In this document: positions 1 to 5,759 of the stretch, one piece after another
Layout of the letters: every line of letters begins with the position of its first letter
How positions within the stretch are numbered: position 1 is the first letter of the stretch
Assembly (NCBI GenBank): GCA_031255695.1
Contig: JAIRSA010000002.1
Span: 1 to 26,233 of the forward strand
Length of the DNA stretch: 26,233 nucleotides
From: Eubacteriales Family XIII. Incertae Sedis bacterium
GTDB taxonomy: Bacteria; Bacillota; Clostridia; Peptostreptococcales; Anaerovoracaceae
Reading direction: 5' to 3'
Program-made: the position numbers and the translations under genes
The notes under the pieces: generated by a model
The model's input: only the letters and a program-made list of their open reading frames with translations
What the model was told of the DNA's origin: nothing
Databases searched by the model: none

Positions 1-786
1 TACCGGCCCGTCCACGCAGACACGCTTGTTTGCGACAGACGCCATGGCCGGCGTGCCTTCCGCCCTACGGCCCTCGACGGCGCACACGCAGCCCTTGCAA
101 GCGCCATAGCCGCAGCCCATGCGGGCCTCAAACGACACTTGCAGCGGTATGCCCTGCCCGCCCGCAAAGCGCGACACCGCCCTGAGCATCTTGGGCGGGC
201 CGCACGAATAGAAATAGTCTCCGCCAGGGCTGGGGCCGCACACCTCCTTGAGCAGATCAAAGGCAGTCCCGCAGAAGCCTTCCGAACCGTCGTCGGTGGC
301 GACAAGCGTCTCGTCGCAGCAGGCGCGGAATTCGTCCAGCAGGAAGGTCGGGCCCCTGAATCCCAGCACCGCCCTCACTGGTACGCCGCCAGCCGATTTC
401 AGGGCCCCCGCGAGCATGAGCAGCGGCGGCGCGCCTAGCCCGCCGCCTATGAGCGTGATCAACCCGGCGCCATCGGCGGCCGCTATATCGAAGCCGTTGC
501 CGCATGGGGCGCTCACCCCTATGCGGCTCCCCGGCGCGTAGCCCGACATGGCGCGCGTCCCGGCCCCCACCACGCCGTAGACAAGCGTCAGTGCGCCGCC
601 GGCCGCGTGGCAGATGCTTATCGGGCGCGGGAGCAGCATGTCCCTTTCGCGCAGATAGATGTTGACGAACTGGCCCGGCCTTGCGGGCGCGGCGCCATTT
701 TCATATATAAGCTCCATGCGGAACACATCCTCAGCTATCGCTGTGTTAGAGGCGATCGCCGCCTCCACAATCCCGCTTCTAGTCAT
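1..786 (-). CDS. pyrK: Dihydroorotate dehydrogenase B, electron transfer subunit (PyrK), 3' end cut by window edge
   Basis: PyrK carries electrons from dihydroorotate oxidation in PyrD to NAD+ through FAD and a [2Fe-2S] cluster. My translation from the ATG at 786 gives 262 codons reaching base 1 without a stop. Visible signatures are the flavin-binding RPISIC at residues 54-59, a glycine-rich GGGLGAPPLL nucleotide-binding segment near 114-123, SCGPPKM near 194-200, and the cluster cysteines C225-x4-C230-x2-C233 plus C257 near the end. The last cysteine lies further from the third than in the family members I recall, so that loop appears enlarged. The family is about 250-260 residues, so only a few residues should be missing. 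GGAG lies 6 nt upstream of the ATG. It is the last visible gene of the pyr operon, and pyrD would be expected beyond the left edge. Confidence 0.93.
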   Translation of the reverse strand, partial: MTRSGIVEAAIASNTAIAEDVFRMELIYENGAAPARPGQFVNIYLRERDMLLPRPISICHAAGGALTLVYGVVGAGTRAMSGYAPGSRIGVSAPCGNGFDIAAADGAGLITLIGGGLGAPPLLMLAGALKSAGGVPVRAVLGFRGPTFLLDEFRACCDETLVATDDGSEGFCGTAFDLLKEVCGPSPGGDYFYSCGPPKMLRAVSRFAGGQGIPLQVSFEARMGCGYGACKGCVCAVEGRRAEGTPAMASVANKRVCVDGPV

Positions 787-809
787 AATGTTCTCCTTGT
801 CTATGCCGC

Positions 810-1061
810 CCGCCATACGCCCGCGCCACAAGCGCGCCGGGCAGCCTGGGCGGCGTCGCAGCAGCAGGCCTGTCTGCGCCCGTGGCGTGCGCCCCGCCAT
901 ACGCCCGCGCCGCAAGCGCGCCGGGCAGCCTGGGCGGCGTCACAGCAGCAGGCCAGTCCGCGCCCGTGGCGTGCGCCCCGCCATACGCCCGCGCCACAAG
1001 CGCGCCGGGCAGCCTGGGCGGCGTCGCAGCAGCAGGCCAGTCCGCGCCCGTGGCGTGCGCG
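810..1061. repeat. 84-bp tandem direct repeat, three copies, between pyrF and pyrK
   Basis: The motif cgccatacgc recurs at 811, 895 and 979, an exact 84-bp period, and the three units differ at only a few positions. The array fills almost the whole pyrF-pyrK gap. Because 84 is divisible by three, most reading frames stay open through it. One minus-strand frame runs from a GTG overlapping the pyrF stop (1072) to a TAG overlapping the pyrK start (779). Unit-to-unit differences in that frame are mostly amino-acid changing (for example V/A, A/V and W/R), which argues against a selected protein. I treat it as non-coding. Confidence 0.88.
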
Positions 1062-1068
1062 CTGCTTG

Positions 1069-1989
1069 TCACTCACGCGCCTTGCGCAGATCTTCCTTCA
1101 TGGCGAGCGCGGCGGCAAGCGCGGCCTCGCCCACATCGTTCTCCCCGTACCGGTCGCCGGATTTCCATGCGGCGATGATGCCACGCGACGAATTCACGAT
1201 GCAGCCCCTGCCGGCCGCGTCGAAGAAGCCCCTGAGATCTTTGCCTGACGCGCCCTGTGCGCCATAGCCGGGCACCAGGAAAAAGGTGTGCGCCATCCGC
1301 CTGCGCAGCGAAGCGCCCTGCTCAGGGTGCGTCGCGCCGACCACCGCGCCCACCTTGCTGTAGCCGCTGGCGCCTATCGTGCTTTCGCCCCACGACGATG
1401 TCATGTCAGCCACGCGCTCATACACTGTCTTGCCGCCGTCCCCCACAGTCAGGTCCTGCAGCTCAGCGCTGCTGGGGTTGCTGGTCTTCACGAGCATGAA
1501 GACCGCTTTGTCATATTTTTCACAAGCCCTGATGAAGGGCTGGACGCTGTCAGTCCCCAGATATGGGTTCAGCGTCACGGCATCCTCGCCCCAAGGCTCG
1601 AAACGTTCCCCGCCAAATTCAGTCCCGGCGATATGCGCGGCATAGGCCTCCGCCGTGCTGGAGATATCGCCCCGTTTTACATCCCCGATCACGAACAGCC
1701 CCTTGCCCTTCGCGTAGGCGGCCGTCTTCGCGTAGGCGGTCACGCCTTCCGGCCCGAAGCGCTCATACATGGCGATCTGCGGCTTGACCGCAGGCACCGC
1801 CCCGCAGACCCCGTCTATTATCTCCTTGTTGAACTCGAAGAGCATCTCCGCCGCCGCCTTGAGGTTCGGCCCCCATGTCTCCGCCGCCCTGCGCTTGATC
1901 CTGTCTGGGATCATTTCCGGCAGCGGGTCAAGCCCGACCACTATCGGCGCCTCCAGCTCCTCTATCCTGTCAATAAGCCTGTCTATCAT
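1069..1989 (-). CDS. pyrF: Orotidine 5'-phosphate decarboxylase, type 2 (PyrF)
   Basis: It converts OMP to UMP, the last step of de novo UMP synthesis. The 306-residue protein starts MIDRLIDRIE and has the early VGLDPLPEMIP strand. The catalytic Asp-Lys-x-x-Asp motif is in GDVKRGDIS (D103, K105, D108), and FFLVPGYGAQG and VNSSRGI form the phosphate-binding end of the barrel. The length and the GDVKRGD form fit the longer type 2 branch. A GAGAGG sequence lies just ahead of the ATG at 1989, with short spacing. It is transcribed after pyrC and before pyrK; the pyrC-pyrF gap of 312 bp is filled with repeats, which is unusual inside an operon. Confidence 0.95.
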   Translation of the reverse strand: MIDRLIDRIEELEAPIVVGLDPLPEMIPDRIKRRAAETWGPNLKAAAEMLFEFNKEIIDGVCGAVPAVKPQIAMYERFGPEGVTAYAKTAAYAKGKGLFVIGDVKRGDISSTAEAYAAHIAGTEFGGERFEPWGEDAVTLNPYLGTDSVQPFIRACEKYDKAVFMLVKTSNPSSAELQDLTVGDGGKTVYERVADMTSSWGESTIGASGYSKVGAVVGATHPEQGASLRRRMAHTFFLVPGYGAQGASGKDLRGFFDAAGRGCIVNSSRGIIAAWKSGDRYGENDVGEAALAAALAMKEDLRKARE

Positions 1990-2301
1990 ATCCTCTCGCT
2001 TTCTCTCAACCTAGACGCCGCACGGAAATATGTTTCGCAGCTAGCCTGTTTTTTGCCCGCCACGCCGCATTGGCATAGCCCGCCGGCACGCCGGCGCCAG
2101 CGGCTCCCGCCGCTCGCCCCGCGTACGCCACCACGCCGCCTGACAAAGAAAGTGCTCCAGCTGTCAGGACGGCCGCCTTCACCCCGCGTACGCCACCACG
2201 CCGCCGCACATGGCCGCCTTCACCCCGCATATGTCACCACGCCGCCGCACATGGCGGCCTTCACCCCGCGTATGTCACCACGCCGCCGCATATGGCGGCC
2301 T
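1990..2301. other. pyrC-pyrF intergenic spacer
   Basis: I see no convincing gene here. The half next to pyrC (from about 2116) is a 41-bp tandem array described separately. The rest is G+C-rich sequence, apart from a short A+T-richer stretch near 2026-2055. There is no hairpin followed by a T-tract on the minus strand, so transcription from pyrC into pyrF could continue. Confidence 0.6.
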
Positions 2302-2345
2302 TCACCCCGCGTATGTCACCACGCCGCCGCATATGGTGGCCTTCA
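2116..2345. repeat. 41-bp tandem repeat that includes the 3' end and stop codon of pyrC
   Basis: The block beginning ttcacc recurs at 2178, 2219, 2260, 2301 and 2342, a strict 41-bp period, and a degenerate extra copy lies at about 2116-2140. The unit at 2301-2341 contains the last codons of pyrC (CGGVVTYAG) and its stop at 2302-2304; the others lie downstream of the stop in transcription order. Each unit can fold as GCCGCC-GCATAT-GGCGGC or a close variant, a 6-bp stem. Because 41 is not divisible by three, copies shift frame relative to pyrC and appear to be non-coding duplications of its 3' terminus. Confidence 0.85.
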
Positions 2346-3801
2346 CCCTGCCCCTGGCCTCCATGCCGCTGAACGGCGTGTTCCTCCCCTTGGATGCAAA
2401 ATCGCGGCTGTCTATGCGGTACGCTTCGTCTATATCTATGATCGCTATGTCAGCGGCGGCCCCCGCCGCAATCCTGCCCCTGGGCAGGCCCGCAAGCATG
2501 GCCGGCCGCAGGCTCATCCTGGCCAGCAGTTTCCTCAGCCCCATATACCCGCCCAGCACCAGCGTGGTGTAGCTGACAGCAAAGCCGGTTTCGAGGCCGC
2601 TTATGCCGAACGGCGCCTTCTCTATGCCGGCCGCCTTCTCCGCCCAGCCATGCGGGGCGTGATCAGTCGCGATAATATCTATGCTCCCGTCGCAGAGCCC
2701 TTCGATCACCGCAAGCCTGTCCTCCTCCGCCCTGAGCGGCGGGTTCATCTTCGCGTTGGCCCCCGACACGAGCACGGCCCTGTCCGTCAGCGCGAAATAA
2801 TGGGGCGCCGTCTCCGCTGTGACAGGCAGGCCCGCGACCTTCGCCTCCCGTATGAGCGCCACGCTTTCCTTTGCGCTGACGTGCTGGATATGCATCCTGC
2901 ACCCGATCTCCTCCGCAATCTTTATGTCACGCCTCACGATATCCGCCTCGGCCTCGGCCGGCACGCCGCCCATACCGAGCAGCCGCGACGCCTCGCCTGT
3001 GCTGACCGGATCGCCGGAGAGGTTGCGGTTTTCCGCATGATCCATTATCATTAGCCCCAGCCCCTTTGCCCTCGCCGCCACACGCCGCATGAGCGCCTCG
3101 TCGGACAGGGTCTTGCCGTCTTCCGTCAGGGCGAGTATGCCCCGCCCGCACAGCTCCATGCACCGCGTGGCCGCCTCGGCCATGGCGTCGATGTCGGAAA
3201 GCTCCGCCCCGGCCTGCCCCACCGTCATGGCGCCGGCCACCAGCAGGTTCACTTTCCCTGCGTCCCTGCCCTTGGCGTCGATCAGCGACAGCACCTCGGC
3301 GCAGTCCACGGCCGGCCGGGTGTTCGGCATGCAGCACACTGTGGTGTAGCCGCCCCGCGCCGCCGCCTGGGAGCCTGAGTGTATGTCTTCCTTGTGGCAG
3401 AAGCCCGGCTCGCGGAAATGCACATGCAGATCTATGAGCCCCGGCACGACAATGGCGCCGCCCGCGTCTATGATCCGCATACCTGCCGCGCCCTTCGGAG
3501 CCCCCGCCCCGGCCGCAGCTTCCGCATCAGCATCAGCCCCCGCCCCGGCAACAGCCCTTGCCCCGGCAACAGCCCCCGTTCCGCCAGCGCCTCCGGCAGC
3601 CCCAGGCACAGCAGTGGCTCCGCCAGCCCCCGGCACAGCAGTAGCTCCGGCAGCCCCCGCCCCGCCAGCGCCTCCGCCAGCCCCTGGCACAGACATTATC
3701 AGGCCGCCTTCGATGTAGATGTCCCCGGCCCTGTCCATCCCGGTCTCCGGATCGATCACCCTGCCGTTCTTTATCAGCAGCCCCCCGCCCCCAACGCTCA
3801 T
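2302..3801 (-). CDS. pyrC: Dihydroorotase, type I-like, with a large Ala/Gly/Pro-rich insertion (PyrC)
   Basis: A zinc amidohydrolase that interconverts carbamoyl-aspartate and dihydroorotate. The start chosen is the ATG at 3801 (MSVGGGGLLIKNG), which overlaps the pyrI stop as ATGA and suggests translational coupling. Visible motifs are HVHFREPG (metal-binding HxH, residues 126-128), ETAPHYFALTD, IQHVSAK and ATDHAPH with the catalytic Asp. The protein is 500 residues against about 430 for the family. The excess is mainly residues 39-107, a low-complexity Ala/Gly/Pro/Val tract between GGLIMSV and MRIIDAGG, at a turn in the N-terminal beta-sandwich. All catalytic motifs are intact, so I expect an active enzyme with a long flexible loop. 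Confidence 0.94.
   Translation of the reverse strand: MSVGGGGLLIKNGRVIDPETGMDRAGDIYIEGGLIMSVPGAGGGAGGAGAAGATAVPGAGGATAVPGAAGGAGGTGAVAGARAVAGAGADADAEAAAGAGAPKGAAGMRIIDAGGAIVVPGLIDLHVHFREPGFCHKEDIHSGSQAAARGGYTTVCCMPNTRPAVDCAEVLSLIDAKGRDAGKVNLLVAGAMTVGQAGAELSDIDAMAEAATRCMELCGRGILALTEDGKTLSDEALMRRVAARAKGLGLMIMDHAENRNLSGDPVSTGEASRLLGMGGVPAEAEADIVRRDIKIAEEIGCRMHIQHVSAKESVALIREAKVAGLPVTAETAPHYFALTDRAVLVSGANAKMNPPLRAEEDRLAVIEGLCDGSIDIIATDHAPHGWAEKAAGIEKAPFGISGLETGFAVSYTTLVLGGYMGLRKLLARMSLRPAMLAGLPRGRIAAGAAADIAIIDIDEAYRIDSRDFASKGRNTPFSGMEARGRVKATICGGVVTYAG
3481..3690 (-). repeat. In-frame 27-bp repeats encoding the PyrC Ala/Gly/Pro loop
   Basis: On the plus strand ggcacagcag occurs at 3605 and 3632, with a truncated form at 3686, which gives spacings of 27 and 54 bp. 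The repeat encodes a nine-residue ATAVPGAGG-like unit. The whole segment is built of GCx, GGx, CCx and GTx codons and remains in frame. It corresponds to residues 39-107 of PyrC. Confidence 0.8.
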
Positions 3802-4226
3802 CTTTCCCCCGCTTTCACGATATCGTCGCAGTACTCGCACCTGTATTCCTCAGTATCCTCGTCCACCAGGTGGAAGATATGCGGCACATTGTGCTCTGTC
3901 GAAGTCACGCAGCGCGGGTTTTTGCATTTTATTACATTTATTACTTTTTCAGGAAGTTCGAGTTTGATCTTCTTCACGATCTTATGATCGTCGATTATAT
4001 TGACCGTCGCGTTATGATCGACCAGCCCCAGCACAGCTATATCGACATCCGTAAGGTTCTCTATCTTGATGACGTCCTTGCGCCCGTGCTTCTGGCTTAT
4101 GGCATTCATTATGAACGCTATGGTGTTCTTGCTTGTGTCGATATCCAGGTATTCCAGGACCTTCATCCCGTAGCCTGCCTTGATATGGTCGATAACTATC
4201 CCCTTTGCGATGCTGTTGATTTCCAA
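3798..4226 (-). CDS. pyrI: Aspartate carbamoyltransferase regulatory subunit (PyrI)
   Basis: PyrI assembles with PyrB catalytic trimers and confers allosteric control by nucleotides. The 142-residue protein has the N-terminal allosteric domain (INSIAKGIVIDHI, LGLVDHNATVNII) and a C-terminal zinc domain with C101-x4-C106 and C130-x2-C133, the expected four-cysteine site at the PyrB interface. The reading frame begins at a TTG (4226). An AGGAGG lies upstream, about 11 nt away, which is long but usable. The gap from the pyrB stop is 18 nt. The stop overlaps the pyrC ATG. Confidence 0.95.
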   Translation of the reverse strand: MEINSIAKGIVIDHIKAGYGMKVLEYLDIDTSKNTIAFIMNAISQKHGRKDVIKIENLTDVDIAVLGLVDHNATVNIIDDHKIVKKIKLELPEKVINVIKCKNPRCVTSTEHNVPHIFHLVDEDTEEYRCEYCDDIVKAGER

Positions 4227-4244
4227 TTTTCACTGCACCTCCTC

Positions 4245-5198
4245 TCAGCGTGGGTTTTCCAGCCCCAAGAGCGCCATTATAAGCGCCATCCTCACATACA
4301 TGCCGTTCTGGGCCTGCTTGAAATACATGGCCCTGGGGTCACTGTCGACCTCGACGGCTATCTCGTTCACCCTAGGCAGCGGATGCAGCACTATCATGTC
4401 GCTCCGCGCCCCGCGCATCTTCTTCGCGTCCAGGATATAGATGTCCTTCAGCCTTATGTAGTCCTCTTCATTGAAGAACCTTTCCCGCTGCACCCTCGTC
4501 ATATAGAGCACGTCGAGATCCGGCATCACGTCCTGCAGCCTGCGCACCTCCTGGAACGGTATGTTGTTCCTGAGCAGGACCTCCTTGCGGACATATTCGG
4601 GTATCATCAGCTCTTCCGGCGATATCAGCGCGAACTTCACGCCGCTGTACCGCGAGAGCGCCTTTATGAAGGAATGCACGGTGCGCCCGAATTTCAGGTC
4701 GCCGCACAGGCCGATATTGATGTTCTCGAAGCCCCCCTTTTCCTTCCTGATCGTCATCATGTCGGTCAGCGTCTGCGTCGGGTGCTGGTGCCCGCCGTCG
4801 CCGGCGTTGATGACAGGTATGCCCGCGCTCTGCGCCGCCACCCTCGGCGCCCCTTCCTTATGGTGGCGTATGGCTGTCAGATCGGCGTAGCAGGCGATCG
4901 TCCTGATGGTGTCGGACAGGCTCTCCCCCTTGGCCACGGAGCTCGTGTTCGGCTCCGAAAACCCGATCACCTGGCCGCCCAGCCTCAGCATGGCCGCCTC
5001 AAAGCTGAACCGCGTCCGCGTGCTTGGCTCATAAAACAGCGTCGCCAGTATCCTCCCCTTGCATACCTCGCTGTACTCCTGCGGCGCCTCGATGATCTCC
5101 TCGGCGAGATCGAACAGCGCCTCGGTTTCCTCCAGTGTGAAATCCGACGGCTCGACCAGGCTTTTCCCCTTCAATGATTTTGGTATCGTGATTCCCAT
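4245..5198 (-). CDS. pyrB: Aspartate carbamoyltransferase catalytic subunit (PyrB)
   Basis: It transfers the carbamoyl group from carbamoyl phosphate to aspartate, the first committed step of pyrimidine synthesis. The protein is 317 residues, as expected. The carbamoyl-phosphate motif is FYEPSTRTRFSF (STRTR at 59-63). GDGGHQHPTQTL, GLCGDLKFGRTVHS and LHPLPRVNEI complete the active site. The ATG at 5198 follows GAGGAGAGG with good spacing. It is the first structural gene of the operon, preceded by a leader of about 250 nt with a leader ORF and an intrinsic terminator. With PyrI downstream it should form an allosteric holoenzyme of the enteric type. Confidence 0.96.
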   Translation of the reverse strand: MGITIPKSLKGKSLVEPSDFTLEETEALFDLAEEIIEAPQEYSEVCKGRILATLFYEPSTRTRFSFEAAMLRLGGQVIGFSEPNTSSVAKGESLSDTIRTIACYADLTAIRHHKEGAPRVAAQSAGIPVINAGDGGHQHPTQTLTDMMTIRKEKGGFENINIGLCGDLKFGRTVHSFIKALSRYSGVKFALISPEELMIPEYVRKEVLLRNNIPFQEVRRLQDVMPDLDVLYMTRVQRERFFNEEDYIRLKDIYILDAKKMRGARSDMIVLHPLPRVNEIAVEVDSDPRAMYFKQAQNGMYVRMALIMALLGLENPR

Positions 5199-5220
5199 CT
5201 TTTCCTCTCCTCGTTAAATG

Positions 5221-5250
5221 TTGTTCGCCGGCACACGGCAGGCACCTGCC
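5221..5250 (-). other. Short palindrome between the attenuator and the pyrB ribosome binding site
   Basis: On the minus strand CGGCAGGTGCCTGCCG is an inverted repeat (stem CGGCAG, loop GTGC). It sits after the T-tract of the attenuator and before the pyrB Shine-Dalgarno. It could stabilise the mRNA 5' end after readthrough. A function is not shown. Confidence 0.4.
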
Positions 5251-5256
5251 GCGCGA

Positions 5257-5287
5257 TAAAAAAAATTCTCCCTATAAAAGGAAGAAT
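5257..5287 (-). terminator. Intrinsic terminator in the pyrB leader (putative attenuator)
   Basis: On the minus strand ATTCTTCC (5287-5280), a 7-nt loop TTTTATA, and GGGAGAAT (5272-5265) form an 8-bp stem with one G-U pair, followed immediately by seven or more T residues. It lies about 60 nt upstream of the pyrB ATG and roughly 470 nt after the previous gene. A housekeeping promoter lies between that gene and the hairpin, so it is more likely to act on the pyr transcript than to end the upstream operon. It is the clearest canonical terminator in the window. Confidence 0.8.
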
Positions 5288-5403
5288 CAATCGCCCACTA
5301 TACGGTTATACGTGAAACGCAAGGCACCGGCCCAGCAAAACCCGCCGCGCCTTCTGGCAATCCGCCGCGCAAAAGAATCTATTCTGCCTGAAAAACCTGA
5401 CAC
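5287..5403 (-). CDS. Putative 38-aa pyr leader peptide ORF (PyrL-like role)
   Basis: A GTG at 5403-5401 is preceded by GGAGG with 7 nt spacing and opens a 38-codon frame. It encodes a small arginine-rich peptide (8 Arg, including runs RR and RRR). The frame ends with TGA at 5289-5287, whose last base is the first base of the attenuator stem. An in-frame ATG at 5436 would give 49 residues but has a poor Shine-Dalgarno. In the enteric pyrBI operon, a leader ribosome close behind an RNA polymerase that pauses at U-rich sequence when UTP is low prevents terminator formation. This layout is the same in outline, but I see no sequence homology to enteric PyrL. The peptide itself need not have a function. 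Confidence 0.5.
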   Translation of the reverse strand: MSGFSGRIDSFARRIARRRGGFCWAGALRFTYNRIVGD

Positions 5404-5459
5404 TACACGCCCTCCGAAACCACCGTATGGGTACATCCGCCGAAACTGGAATTTTATTT

Positions 5460-5489
5460 ATTTTACCATACCACGCAATCCCCCGTCAA
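5460..5489 (-). promoter_or_regulatory. Housekeeping promoter for the pyr operon
   Basis: On the minus strand TTGACG (5489-5484), an 18-nt spacer and TAAAAT (5465-5460) match a sigma-A-type promoter. A+T-rich sequence lies upstream (5525-5555). Transcription would start near 5452, giving a leader of about 250 nt that contains the leader ORF and the attenuator. I saw no convincing PyrR-binding loop in the leader. Confidence 0.65.
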
Positions 5490-5558
5490 GGCTTGAAGAA
5501 ATTAATGCCCGCGCCCAACGCCGTTTTTGTGATATTTTATATTATGATTTCGAAAACA

Positions 5559-5587
5559 CCCGCGCCGGGCACGTGGCCTGGCGCGGG
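5559..5587 (-). terminator. G+C-rich hairpin downstream of the amidohydrolase operon
   Basis: CCCGCGCC and GGCGCGGG form a perfect 8-bp stem with a 13-nt loop. On the minus strand it is followed by TGTTTTCG, a weak T-tract. It is placed between the last gene of the catabolic module and the pyr promoter, so it may separate the two transcription units. The short T-run makes this moderate evidence only. Confidence 0.5.
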
Positions 5588-5658
5588 CGATCGGTTTTCT
5601 TGCGTATTGCAGCTGCGTGCGGGGCATGTGCGGGCCGAAACCCCAGGACGCGCCGCCG

Positions 5659-5759
5659 CCCCGGCGCCGCATGCGTTGCAGCTGCGGACGGGCGGGGCGC
5701 CAGCCCCGGCGCCGCATGCGTTGCCGCTGCGGACAGGCGGGGCGCCAGCCCCAGCGCCG
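5659..5759. repeat. 45-bp tandem repeat directly after the amidohydrolase stop codon
   Basis: The block ccccggcgccgcatgcg begins at 5659 and 5704, and its truncated end recurs at 5749, giving a 45-bp period. The array abuts the stop codon (5760-5762) of the minus-strand amidohydrolase. Each unit contains CGGGGC-TGGC-GCCCCG, a perfect 6-bp stem with a 4-nt loop, so the array can fold into a row of hairpins. Confidence 0.8.

Noticed and set aside
779..1072. 97-codon minus-strand ORF through the 84-bp repeats
   Set aside because: Not listed as a gene: repeat-unit differences are mostly amino-acid changing in this frame, another frame is also open, and the composition explains the lack of stops. 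Kept as a finding because of the overlaps at both ends.
1288..3054. Long plus-strand ORF of about 590 codons opposite pyrF/pyrC
   Set aside because: It is a shadow of the minus-strand pyr genes; its translation is Arg/His/Pro-rich and lacks any domain, while the minus strand encodes clear PyrF and PyrC.
3870..5177. 435-codon plus-strand ORF opposite pyrI and pyrB
   Set aside because: Antisense shadow with His/Leu/Arg-rich translation; pyrB and pyrI are unambiguous on the minus strand.
5290..5452. PyrR-binding loop in the pyr leader
   Set aside because: I searched by eye for the conserved PyrR anti-antiterminator sequence and found nothing convincing; the leader ORF plus hairpin explains the region better.
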